64,000 bases of DNA, taken from an uncultured Lachnospiraceae bacterium (GTDB lineage: Bacteria; Bacillota; Clostridia; Lachnospirales; Lachnospiraceae). The notes beneath the pieces are model-generated. The model saw only the letters and a list, made by a program, of their open reading frames with translations. It had not been told where the DNA came from and did not search any database. Below are positions 43,644-52,043 of the stretch, in pieces. The position numbers and the translations under genes are program-made. The DNA is taken from the NCBI GenBank assembly GCA_910578475.1, contig CAJTRK010000001.1, positions 62,001 through 126,000 on the forward strand, given 5' to 3'. Positions within the stretch are counted from its first letter, which is position 1; the number at the start of each line of letters is the position of its first letter.

Positions 43644-44564
43644 ATGAAAAAAACAACGTTTCCCAACAGGATTACGATTGAATTAACCAATCGATGCAAT
43701 GCAGCCTGTACCTTCTGTCATAGGCAGGATGTGTCAATGAAAATAGGCGATATGGAAGAAAGCCTGTATTACAAAATAATCGATGAAGCAGCGGCGCATT
43801 TACCGGTTGCCGTGGTATTATTTTTCCGCGGTGAATCATTGCTGGTTGATAAACTGGTCGAATACATTCAATATGCAAAGAATAAAGGAATCGGGCCGAT
43901 TCAGCTTGCATCGAACGGCATGGCACTGACAAATGACCTGGCAGACCGGCTGATTGAGAGCGGACTCGATTTCATGTCTTTCAGTCTGGATACGATGGAC
44001 AGCCAGGTGTATAAGGAGTCGAGAAAAGTTGGAGACTTAAAGGTGGCAATTGATAATGTAGTGTATATGGGCAGGCGCTGCAAGGAACGGCGGCAGCGGG
44101 GAGAAAAGGCGCCGGAACTGCAGGTTTCAACAATTGATATGGATATTTACCGCAATACGCAGGAAGAATTTATTTCCTTCTGGAAGCAGCATGTAGACAC
44201 AGTCAGAGTTTACTATGAACATGACGATAAAGGGAGGCTTGTTGATAAGAGCTTATGGGACAGTCTTTTATCGGACAATGAGCGTAAACCCTGTAAAAAA
44301 GTATTTAATGATTTCATAATATACTGGGATGGAAGAGTTGCACTATGCAATTATGACTGGGATGAAAAGACTGACCTGGGAGATGTAACGAAACAGTCCA
44401 TCAGTGAGATATGGAATTCTGACATTTTTGAAGAAATCAGGAGAGAACACAATTCCGGACAGATTACCGGTAATTTGATGTGCAAAGAATGTCAACACTG
44501 GAGAATGAGTTATACCAAAGAAGGCTTTTGGGGAAAGGCATTCAAAGCGGAGGATAAAGGATAA
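43644..44564 (+). CDS. Radical SAM/SPASM domain protein
   Basis: This 306-residue protein has CNAACTFC (CX3CX2C, about residues 18-25), an ELTNRC start and QLASNGMALT, the radical SAM features. A SPASM-type C-terminus follows (CKKVFNDFIIYWDGRVALCNYDW, then CKECQHW). It is shorter than the radical SAM gene at 21736-22752 and only modestly similar in layout. The substrate is unknown; position next to the export permease suggests a sugar or lipid-carrier modification. It overlaps the next gene by one base. Confidence 0.85.
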   Translation: MKKTTFPNRITIELTNRCNAACTFCHRQDVSMKIGDMEESLYYKIIDEAAAHLPVAVVLFFRGESLLVDKLVEYIQYAKNKGIGPIQLASNGMALTNDLADRLIESGLDFMSFSLDTMDSQVYKESRKVGDLKVAIDNVVYMGRRCKERRQRGEKAPELQVSTIDMDIYRNTQEEFISFWKQHVDTVRVYYEHDDKGRLVDKSLWDSLLSDNERKPCKKVFNDFIIYWDGRVALCNYDWDEKTDLGDVTKQSISEIWNSDIFEEIRREHNSGQITGNLMCKECQHWRMSYTKEGFWGKAFKAEDKG

Positions 44565-46192
44565 TGAAATTTTTGGCGGATAATCCAATAAAAAAGGGTA
44601 TTGCGAGATGGACTATTGCAGGCGATGTAAAAAAATTATATAGAAATAAGCATTTTGATTCCGAATTGCTTTGCTGTTGTTTTATGAAGCATGGCAAATT
44701 TGTTTCGAGTATTTTGCAATCCTATTTATCGGATTATGGAGACAGCTACCGGGAGATTGAGAATGTATGGGTTGGCAACGATAAAAATGGCATAAAAATA
44801 TGCTATGTGCCCCAAAAAGACTATCAGGTTGAATACAATAATTATTATGATGGAATTATTGAAAATAAGACAGTTATTTTGACGTTGGATAATTCAAATG
44901 AAAAGTATATGATTATTCCGACCGTAGAAAACGATAGCGTTCTTGATAAATATAAGATTGATTCCGGCTACTCACATTTCATTTTAAAATTTATTGGAGA
45001 TGAGTTGGTTGAACTGGGAGGAGTTGACAAAGAAAGCGGACAAGGCTTTTATTTTGCGCCGGATGATTTTCCCGGATATGAGAACGGACAAAAACCTCGA
45101 GTTTTACAGGCTCCAATTATAGCATTGTATTCGCCGGGATTATATGTAAAAGGATTGAGAGAAGCGGGCTATCATGCGGACCAGATGATTTTCGCGGAAA
45201 GCGGTTTCGGATGGCTGCTGGAAGAAAAACCTGATTTTGATTTAGATATTGATGCGGTTTCGGTGGAAACGGCAAGAGCGAGGAAAATGGAATTTTTAGT
45301 GTACGCATTGAAAAATTATGACATTTTCCATATACATTCAAACTGGTCGATGTTAGGGTATGATTCTCTGTGGACGTTAAATGGTGATATGAGCTACCTG
45401 AAAAAGGTGGGGAAGAAAATTGTCAGCAGCGCATGGGGAATGTGTGATGTTATGCCGAAAGGCATGACAGAACAGTTTGAATGGCTTTCGGAATGTGATG
45501 TCTGTACGCAGCTGCGTCCGGTACGGTGCGAATGCGACTCCTATACGAAGATGATAGAAGTCACCAGAAAATATTCTGATATAAGATTAAGCAATGCAAG
45601 AGCATGCGTGATATTTCCTGATATTATGTGGATGGATAATGCGATTGATATAGAAAAATATTCTCCTGCTGTGAAAGACAAGATACCGGAACAATTTAAA
45701 TTGCCGGAAACTTCTAATTTACGGATTTATCACTCTTTTGGAAATTCGGATGAGCGGGATGACGTCAAGGGAACCGGATATATCAGGGAGGCAGTCGAAA
45801 AATTACAGCAAGAAGGATATGCCGTAGAATTTATGTTCTTTGACAAAGTATCCCATAATGATTTGAAATATTATCAGGTTCAGGCAGATATTGTAGTTGA
45901 CCAAATATACTGTGGATGGTATGGAAGTACCGGAGTGGAATGTCTGGCGCTTGGAAAGGTTGTAATCACATATGTGAATCCGGCTGTTGAAGAACTTTTA
46001 AGGAACGAGGGAAGAGAAAATCCTGTTATAAGCGCGAGCCCGGACAATATCTATGAGGTTTTAAAAGAATTGGTTACAAATAAACAAATGCGTCAGGAAT
46101 ATGAAAAACGGGCGAGACAATACGCGGAAAAATATCACGATTACAGAATTGTACAGAAAAGACTCAGCGGTTTTTATGAGAAGATATTATAG
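44564..46192 (+). CDS. GT-B glycosyltransferase with N-terminal extension
   Basis: This is a 542-residue protein. The C-terminal 360 residues look like a GT-B enzyme: ALYSPGLYVKGLREAG (about 188-203), FHIHSNWSMLGY, and a donor side with FDKVSHNDLKYYQVQADIVVDQ and YGSTGVECLALGKVVITYVNP (about 455-475). The first 180 residues match nothing I know and are rich in Tyr/Asn/Asp; they could be an acceptor- or partner-binding domain. The stop lies just inside the start of the phase-variable transglutaminase-like gene (ATG 46176). Confidence 0.7.
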   Translation: MKFLADNPIKKGIARWTIAGDVKKLYRNKHFDSELLCCCFMKHGKFVSSILQSYLSDYGDSYREIENVWVGNDKNGIKICYVPQKDYQVEYNNYYDGIIENKTVILTLDNSNEKYMIIPTVENDSVLDKYKIDSGYSHFILKFIGDELVELGGVDKESGQGFYFAPDDFPGYENGQKPRVLQAPIIALYSPGLYVKGLREAGYHADQMIFAESGFGWLLEEKPDFDLDIDAVSVETARARKMEFLVYALKNYDIFHIHSNWSMLGYDSLWTLNGDMSYLKKVGKKIVSSAWGMCDVMPKGMTEQFEWLSECDVCTQLRPVRCECDSYTKMIEVTRKYSDIRLSNARACVIFPDIMWMDNAIDIEKYSPAVKDKIPEQFKLPETSNLRIYHSFGNSDERDDVKGTGYIREAVEKLQQEGYAVEFMFFDKVSHNDLKYYQVQADIVVDQIYCGWYGSTGVECLALGKVVITYVNPAVEELLRNEGRENPVISASPDNIYEVLKELVTNKQMRQEYEKRARQYAEKYHDYRIVQKRLSGFYEKIL

Positions 46193-47221
46193 TGCATTAA
46201 AATATGCCGGCCAGAGTATTGTCAGAAAGTTTGGAGAAAATGATTTTATGAGTAAGAAAAAAGCCGCCGCATTATTTGCCGTAGGCATAATAGGCATTGC
46301 TTTAGGGGGGGTATTGCGCGCCACAAGACAGACGCGTTATCCGATAAGAATATAGGCGTGCAGGTATGGTTTGAGGACACTCATGTATACAGAGTTATCT
46401 ATGATTCTGTATATAATGTAAATGTTATTGATGGTAATTCATCAGAACTGCCGGAAGAATTTATCATTGCGCCTTCCGTATATTCGGTTGAGGGCAAGTC
46501 ATACGATATGTATGAAAATGGTGTATATAGATTTATTACACCCTCTAATGAACAAATACAGAGAATTGTCTGGAATGGAGAAGACATTGATGATTTATTA
46601 TCCTCACTGGCCTGGTGTCAAATACATACCAATGGAGTCGAGGGAGCAACGCCGGAAGAGTATGACGAACAGGTCAAACGGGATATGATTTATTGTACAT
46701 GTGGATATTGTTCTCTTTGGGTAAGATATGAGTGTGAAAGCGTTGGTGTTGAGTGTCGTCTGGTCAGTTCGATAACATTAGAAGAGAGGAATTATTATAA
46801 TGACGGCCACAGTCTGGTCGAAATCAAGTGGGATTATGACGGTGACGGGGAAAAGGAATGGGCTTGTTATGATGTAGATAATAATTGCAGATTTGAATTG
46901 AATGGTCAGAGGTTAAATCTGAATGAATTGGTAGATTGTATAAAAAATAAGAATGATTACTCTATTATTGAACTTGCGCAGGACCCAAGAGGAATAGCGA
47001 TGCCATCAGAAGATATATTTTCATTTTCTTTTATTTGTGAAGAAGTAAGCGGAATTTCAAATTTAAGAAAATGGTATGGAAGAGTGATGCAGGTATGCTT
47101 GATTTTGGATGAGGATGGATACTATTATTTTGCTGATGAGGAAGGGCGTAACAGAGTAGAGAGTTATTACAGTCAATATAGATACATGGAAAAAGAAAAT
47201 TTTGTGGACAAATATTATTGA
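46176..47221 (+). CDS. Membrane-anchored transglutaminase-like protein, frameshifted at a G7 tract (phase OFF)
   Basis: The upstream frame (ATG 46176, or ATG 46248) encodes a basic N-terminus and a hydrophobic signal-anchor (ALFAVGIIGIALGG) that runs into seven G at 46305-46311. It then reads 15 more codons to a stop at 46353-46355. The main domain lies in another frame, which is open from the tract through 47221. One extra G joins the two into a 348-residue protein. The domain has a Cys cluster (CTCGYCSLW), DGHSLVEI and CYDVDNN, the Cys-His-Asp order of transglutaminase-like proteins. In the present form the domain has no export signal. The partial gene at 63010 has the same layout. Confidence 0.75.
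46305..46311 (+). repeat. Poly-G tract, 7 bases (OFF; 8 restores frame)
   Basis: Seven G sit directly after the signal-anchor codons of the transglutaminase-like gene. The two halves of the gene lie in different frames on either side, and both are open up to the tract. Eight G (or five) would fuse them. Confidence 0.85.
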
Positions 47222-47223
47222 TG

Positions 47224-47255
47224 CCTGCATGTTACTTGATAATTGACATGTCAGG
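47224..47255 (+). terminator. Weak hairpin after the transglutaminase-like gene
   Basis: CCTGCATGT (47224-47232) pairs with ACATGTCAGG (47246-47255) with one bulged T. Only four T follow at once, so it is a poor terminator or an attenuator. It lies just after the stop at 47221. Confidence 0.3.
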
Positions 47256-47292
47256 GTTTTAGATATTTTGCAAAAGAAAAGAGGAAAACTAT

Positions 47293-48249
47293 ATGAGAAT
47301 AGTGATGTTTATGGCATCTAAATATGGACTGGATTGTTATAAGGCTGTTAAAGAAATCGAGAATGTAAAAATAGCGGGTATATTGACAACTTTGCCGCAC
47401 TTTGTATTAAGATATGAGAAAAATAAAACAAAAGAAATGGATAATGCAATTTATCAGGACGTAATAGAGGAAAGTGAAAAAAACGGAATACCGGTTTATG
47501 CCGCTGAAAAAATGAATGATGAACAGACGGTTAATATAGTAAAGAGCTGGCAGCCTGATTTAATAGTGGTGTCAGGCTGGTATCATATTATTAAAGACAA
47601 AATTTTACAGATTCCATCGAAAGGAATCATCGGTTTACATTCATCCCTGCTGCCGCGTTACAGAGGCGGCGCGCCGTTGGTGTGGCAGTTGATTAACGGT
47701 GAAAAAAAGTCAGGGATTACATTATTTTATATGGGAGAGGGAACGGATACCGGAGATATTATCGGTCAGAAAGAAGTTGAAATAGAAGAAAATGATGATA
47801 TCAGGACGCTGTATGAAAAAGTTGGGGAACAGGGGATTGAACTTTTAAAAGAGTATATTCCTCAAATAGAAAATAACTGCGCGCCGAGAACAAAACAAGA
47901 GGATATCGAAAAGTATAAGATATATCCGCAGCGAAAAAAAGAAGATGGTCAGATTGACTGGTCAAAGTCGCCTGTTGATATTTATAATTTTGTAAGAGCA
48001 CAGACGAAGCCATATCCCGGGGCTTTTTCAATATATGATGGATATCAGGTTTCCATATGGAAATGTAAGATTGTTACAATGGAAGATAAAAGCAAATCTG
48101 CCGGTACAATCGTGGATATCACGGAAGAAGGGCATCCCGTTGTGTCAACGGGAAATGCTAGGGGGGGGCATTTAGTAGAAATTATTGATTACAGCATACA
48201 AACAGATGACAGGAATATGAAGATGGAAATAGGAAAGAAATTCATTTAA
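47293..48249 (+). CDS. Formyltransferase family protein, poly-G phase-variable (ON)
   Basis: This 318-residue protein has an N-terminal hydrolase-like Rossmann domain with LIVVSGWYHIIK and GLHSSLLPRYRGGAPLVWQL (about residues 113-132), then GTDTGDIIGQ with the family Asp (about 154), and a C-terminal FMT-type beta domain from about 215. The active-site Asn that normally sits two residues before the His is Gly here, so formyl transfer is not assured. Sugar N-formyltransferases in glycan loci act on amino sugars with formyl-THF. A G8 tract at 48161-48168 codes Arg-Gly-Gly 27 residues before the end. A one-base change would cut or replace the tail. Confidence 0.8.
   Translation: MRIVMFMASKYGLDCYKAVKEIENVKIAGILTTLPHFVLRYEKNKTKEMDNAIYQDVIEESEKNGIPVYAAEKMNDEQTVNIVKSWQPDLIVVSGWYHIIKDKILQIPSKGIIGLHSSLLPRYRGGAPLVWQLINGEKKSGITLFYMGEGTDTGDIIGQKEVEIEENDDIRTLYEKVGEQGIELLKEYIPQIENNCAPRTKQEDIEKYKIYPQRKKEDGQIDWSKSPVDIYNFVRAQTKPYPGAFSIYDGYQVSIWKCKIVTMEDKSKSAGTIVDITEEGHPVVSTGNARGGHLVEIIDYSIQTDDRNMKMEIGKKFI
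48161..48168 (+). repeat. Poly-G tract, 8 bases (in frame)
   Basis: The tract codes Gly-Gly in the C-terminal domain of the formyltransferase-like protein at 47293. With 7 G a TAG follows at once; with 9 G a stop comes after six further codons. Eight is the full-length state. Confidence 0.85.
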
Positions 48250-48262
48250 AAGGAGTAAAGAA

Positions 48263-50302
48263 ATGATACAGGTTCTTGTTACAGGGGCAGGAGGATTGGT
48301 TGGATATGATGTAGTAAAAGCTTTAACAGATAAATCGGAATATCGGGTATATGCAGCTGTTCATCATCATAAAACAGGTGACTGGCAGAATGAAGTAAGC
48401 ATTGACTTGGAGAACACAAGTATAGAAAATCTGGGAATTGCATTCGACTGCATTGTGCATTGCGCGGCAAGAATTCCCGGCAGCGTTTACAGCGATAAGC
48501 AGGTTGCAGCTGCAAACAGGAAGATTGACGATAATATCATTGCATATTGTTCAGAGCACGGATGCAGGTTGATATATATATCGACAGCAGCAGTATATGG
48601 ATATGAAGAAAATGTATTATTAACGGAACGGACAGAGCTGAAACTGGATTCAGAGTATAAAACAGAGAAAAGAAATTCTGAAAAGAAAATTGAAGATATG
48701 TGCAATGAATATTGCATACTGAGAATTTCTTCTCCGTACGGCCCGCGTCAAAAAAATATGGCTGTTTTAAAGAAATTTATGGATGCGGTTTTTGACGGAA
48801 CAGATTTATGCTATTTTGGCAAAGGGGAAAGAACGCAGAATTTTATTGATGTCAGAGATATAGCGCAGGCGGTGGTAAAGTGCATTGCGTGTAAAGAAAA
48901 GGGCATTTTTAATATCGCTTCCGCGAATCCTGTTTCTATGAAAAATCTGGCATACCTGATAGCAGCGACGGGAAGAAATATATTGCATACGGATTCAAAA
49001 GTATATGCGGGAAACAATGAAGATGCCCAGGAAAACGTGCGTGTTAATATTGATATCAGTTTGGCTCAGAAGGTAATTGGATGGAGGCCGCAAATAGAAT
49101 TGGAAGACGGAATTTGTGATTGGATGAATGACATGAAGAAAGATTGTAATCATGACGGTAATTATCATATTGGTTATATTCCGTTTTATTATACCGCTTT
49201 GTCAACACCGCATAATCCCGAGGAACTGCCGGATAAACTGGAATTCGAATTAACACAGGACAGTAACGGTATTATCAGGCAGGCGCCAAGTGAAAAAGTG
49301 GAAAAATATTTAACGCTGGCATATCAAAAAGGGTCGCAGATTTCAGGCTTAATGGACGACACCGGCATAGGAAAACTCTATGCGGATGATTTTCTTTCCT
49401 TCATGTGCAAACACGAAGAAACTTTTGCAGATAAAAAGGTTTTGGAGATTGGCTGCGGAACAGGCTATTTATTGTATGAACTGCAAAAACTTGGCGCACA
49501 GGTACTTGGCGTCGAGCCGGGCGCACATGGATTGGAAGGAAAGAAAAAATATGGAATTCCTGTCATCAATGAATTTTTTGATGCGGAAAAAATAAAAGAA
49601 AAGTTTGATTTTGTCATTTTCTATGCGGTATTAGAGCACATGCAGAATGCGGGAGAATTTTTGCAGGATGTAAAATCTGTGTTAAAGGATAACGGAAAAA
49701 TTTTCCTGTCAGTTCCGGACTGTGAACCTTATTTACATGCAGATGATATATCTTTATTGCTGCATGAACACTGGAATTATTTTACGAAAGAAACCCTCGA
49801 GACCTTTGTAAGGGAAAATGGGCTGGAGGGGGGGGCCACTTGCTCGAAATTTGCAGGGGCCTTGTATGCGTACTTGGAAAATACGGACACAGTTCAGCGT
49901 AATGCAGAATGTATTCAGAAGAATATACTGTCTGATTATATCAGGAAGATAGAGGTTCGAAAAGAAAAACTTTTCAGGTATATAGAATCTGCGATGGAAA
50001 ATCATACATTGGGAATATATGTTCCGGGCCGGATGATAAATATATTATCTGTCTGCTATACGGAAATACCTGAACGGATACGCTTTTTTGATGATAATGA
50101 AAACCTGTATGGAACATACTTTCCGGGGACATGTATAGCAATAGAAAATTTTTCTGATTTTATAAAAAATCCGGTAGATGTTATGATTATAGCATCATTC
50201 ACATTTGGGAACAAGATAAAGCAAAAGATATCAGAAAGTGGAATTGAGTGTAAAGCTGTATTATTAGAGGAGCTTTTGGATGAAAATAGCAGTATTGTCT
50301 GA
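48263..50302 (+). CDS. Fused NAD-epimerase and SAM methyltransferase, poly-G phase-variable (ON)
   Basis: This 679-residue protein joins three parts. Residues about 1-290 are an extended SDR (VTGAGGLVGYDVVKAL, YISTAAVYG, and YKTEK as the YxxxK pair). Residues about 360-530 are a class I methyltransferase (KVLEIGCGTGYLLYELQ, then FYAVLEHMQNAGEFLQD). The last 100 residues are a Rossmann-like tail (GIYVPGRMINIL, RFFDDNENLYGTYFPG) like the C-terminal domain of sugar C-methyltransferases. It may make a branched or methylated sugar. A G8 tract at 49828-49835 codes Gly-Gly in the methyltransferase part. The end overlaps the phosphoesterase gene by 23 bases. Confidence 0.8.
   Translation: MIQVLVTGAGGLVGYDVVKALTDKSEYRVYAAVHHHKTGDWQNEVSIDLENTSIENLGIAFDCIVHCAARIPGSVYSDKQVAAANRKIDDNIIAYCSEHGCRLIYISTAAVYGYEENVLLTERTELKLDSEYKTEKRNSEKKIEDMCNEYCILRISSPYGPRQKNMAVLKKFMDAVFDGTDLCYFGKGERTQNFIDVRDIAQAVVKCIACKEKGIFNIASANPVSMKNLAYLIAATGRNILHTDSKVYAGNNEDAQENVRVNIDISLAQKVIGWRPQIELEDGICDWMNDMKKDCNHDGNYHIGYIPFYYTALSTPHNPEELPDKLEFELTQDSNGIIRQAPSEKVEKYLTLAYQKGSQISGLMDDTGIGKLYADDFLSFMCKHEETFADKKVLEIGCGTGYLLYELQKLGAQVLGVEPGAHGLEGKKKYGIPVINEFFDAEKIKEKFDFVIFYAVLEHMQNAGEFLQDVKSVLKDNGKIFLSVPDCEPYLHADDISLLLHEHWNYFTKETLETFVRENGLEGGATCSKFAGALYAYLENTDTVQRNAECIQKNILSDYIRKIEVRKEKLFRYIESAMENHTLGIYVPGRMINILSVCYTEIPERIRFFDDNENLYGTYFPGTCIAIENFSDFIKNPVDVMIIASFTFGNKIKQKISESGIECKAVLLEELLDENSSIV
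49828..49835 (+). repeat. Poly-G tract, 8 bases (in frame)
   Basis: The tract codes Gly-Gly near residue 523 of the epimerase-methyltransferase fusion. Either neighbouring length (7 or 9) leads to a stop within a few dozen codons and removes the C-terminal domain. Confidence 0.85.
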
Positions 50303-50978
50303 TGCTCATGGAAATGATGTATATTTTGACAAATGTATGTGCGATATACAGAAGCATAAACCTGACCAGGTTATATTCCTGGGGGACTGTTTTGGTTATA
50401 TGCGTGACGGGAATGCCATTTTATCAAAATTAAGGCAGATGAATGCAAGGATATTACTGGGGAATCATGAGGCAATGCTGATGGGGCTTCTTCCATATCA
50501 TCCTGAAAAGGAGGAAATATATGGATTAAAGGCTGACAGAGAAAATATAAGTGACAGTAACCTTGCATATATAAGTGGTTTGCTCTCTGAGTATGATATT
50601 GAAATAGATGGCAAAAAGGCATTGTTTGTACATGGCTGCCCGGATAATTCGTTAAATGGATATCTGTATGAAGACGACGGGGCGTATCATTGGGAGCAAT
50701 GTTCCTATGACTATGTATTTATGGGGCATACCCATCATCCGTATATAAAGAAATGCAGTCATACAGTCTATGTTAATGTAGGCTCGTGTGGATTGCCGAG
50801 AGATAACGGAACTGCTCCAAGCTATGCCATTTTCGATACACAGACGGGAAAGGCAGTTATATATAGAATTGAAATAACGAAGAATGAATTAGAAAAAGTA
50901 ACAATTAATAATATCCATTCATCAGTATATGAATGTTTCATGCGGAAAGGAAATAAGGTATGTCGTCAATTAATGTAA
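50280..50978 (+). CDS. Calcineurin-like metallophosphoesterase (YfcE/MJ0936 type)
   Basis: This 232-residue protein has the dinuclear metal motifs in order: SDAHG (residues 7-11), FLGDCFGY (about 33-40), GNHEAM (about 60-65), FVHGCPD (about 116-122) and GHTHHPY (about 149-155). It is a small phosphodiesterase/phosphatase. In a glycan locus it may dephosphorylate a sugar-phosphate or nucleotide-linked intermediate, but no substrate can be read from the sequence. It overlaps both neighbours (23 bases upstream, 19 downstream), implying strict co-translation with the epimerase-methyltransferase and the ATP-grasp protein. Confidence 0.85.
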   Translation: MKIAVLSDAHGNDVYFDKCMCDIQKHKPDQVIFLGDCFGYMRDGNAILSKLRQMNARILLGNHEAMLMGLLPYHPEKEEIYGLKADRENISDSNLAYISGLLSEYDIEIDGKKALFVHGCPDNSLNGYLYEDDGAYHWEQCSYDYVFMGHTHHPYIKKCSHTVYVNVGSCGLPRDNGTAPSYAIFDTQTGKAVIYRIEITKNELEKVTINNIHSSVYECFMRKGNKVCRQLM

Positions 50979-52030
50979 TGATTACCGGAGTAGGAGGAGG
51001 CGGAGTCGGCGAACAGATTTTAAAATGTCTGAGGATGTCTTCGCTTGATTATAACATTATCGGATGCGATATGGATAGAAACAGCATGGGCTTGGCCAAT
51101 GTTGATAAGGCATATTTGGCGCCGGCAGCTTCTCATAAAGATTATATGGAAAATATTATAAATATTTGTAAGGCCAACGATGTTCATGTACTCTTTCATG
51201 GGTCTGAACCGGAAATGAGAGTGTTGAGCAAAAACAGACAGATATTAGCGGATAATGGCATATTTGTGCCGTTTAACCCGGAAAAGGTTATAGACATTTG
51301 CCTGGACAAGTATTTAACAATGAATTTTCTCAAAGATAATGGATTTGAGATACCTCAATATTGGGAAGTAAAAGATGAAGCGGATTTACAAAAGATTGAT
51401 GTATTCCCGATTGTATTGAAACCATCAGTAGGCGGTGGCGGTTCCGTAAATACCTTTATTGCACAGAATACAGAGGAACTGGAGTTATTTGGAAAATACC
51501 TGTTAAAAATTTATAATCAGTTTCTTGCACAGGAGTATATTGGAAAAATAGAGGATGAATATACCGTAGGTATATTACATGGTTCAACAGGAGAATATAT
51601 TAATTCTATTGCCGTGAAAAAGAATATTTTACCGGGATTGTCTAATAAAACCCGTGTAGCTAACAGGACATCCAAAAGTGATTTAGGCGAAATTCTGGCG
51701 ATAAGCAGCGGTGTTTCGCAAGGGGAGATTGGGAGATTCCCGGAGGTGACGGAACCCTGCAAAAAGATTGCGCAGAAGTTGGGCTGTACGGCGGCGTTAA
51801 ACATCCAGTGCAGAGTATATAATCATAAAATCTATGTTTTTGAAATTAATCCCAGAATTTCAGGAACTTCGTCTTTAAGGGCTATGGTAGGATATAATGA
51901 GCCGGATATCTTAATAAGAGAAAAGGTTCTTGGAGAAAAAACAGAAGTGAATTTTCCCTATCAATCCGGATATATAGCAAGAGGATTGTCAGAGAAATTT
52001 ATCAGTTATGAATTTATGAAGACATTATAG
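50960..52030 (+). CDS. ATP-grasp ligase (CarB-like)
   Basis: This 356-residue protein has an N-terminal Rossmann pre-ATP-grasp domain (MITGVGGGGVGEQILKCL) and an ATP-grasp fold with DKYLTMNFLKDNGFEIPQYW, PIVLKPSVGGGGSVNTFIAQ (about residues 152-171) and the metal site VFEINPRISGTSSLRAM (about 293-309). It would join a carboxylate to an amine or similar nucleophile using ATP, for example attaching an amino acid to an amino sugar or amidating a uronic acid. Its tight coupling to the phosphoesterase and aminotransferase genes suggests they act on the same sugar. Confidence 0.83.
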   Translation: MSSINVMITGVGGGGVGEQILKCLRMSSLDYNIIGCDMDRNSMGLANVDKAYLAPAASHKDYMENIINICKANDVHVLFHGSEPEMRVLSKNRQILADNGIFVPFNPEKVIDICLDKYLTMNFLKDNGFEIPQYWEVKDEADLQKIDVFPIVLKPSVGGGGSVNTFIAQNTEELELFGKYLLKIYNQFLAQEYIGKIEDEYTVGILHGSTGEYINSIAVKKNILPGLSNKTRVANRTSKSDLGEILAISSGVSQGEIGRFPEVTEPCKKIAQKLGCTAALNIQCRVYNHKIYVFEINPRISGTSSLRAMVGYNEPDILIREKVLGEKTEVNFPYQSGYIARGLSEKFISYEFMKTL

Positions 52031-52043
52031 AGGGAGATATAAA

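Noticed and set aside
46305..46311. Programmed ribosomal frameshifting at the G tracts in place of DNA slippage
   Set aside because: I see no conserved slippery heptamer with a downstream pseudoknot, and six of eight genes need no shift. It cannot be excluded for the two out-of-frame genes.
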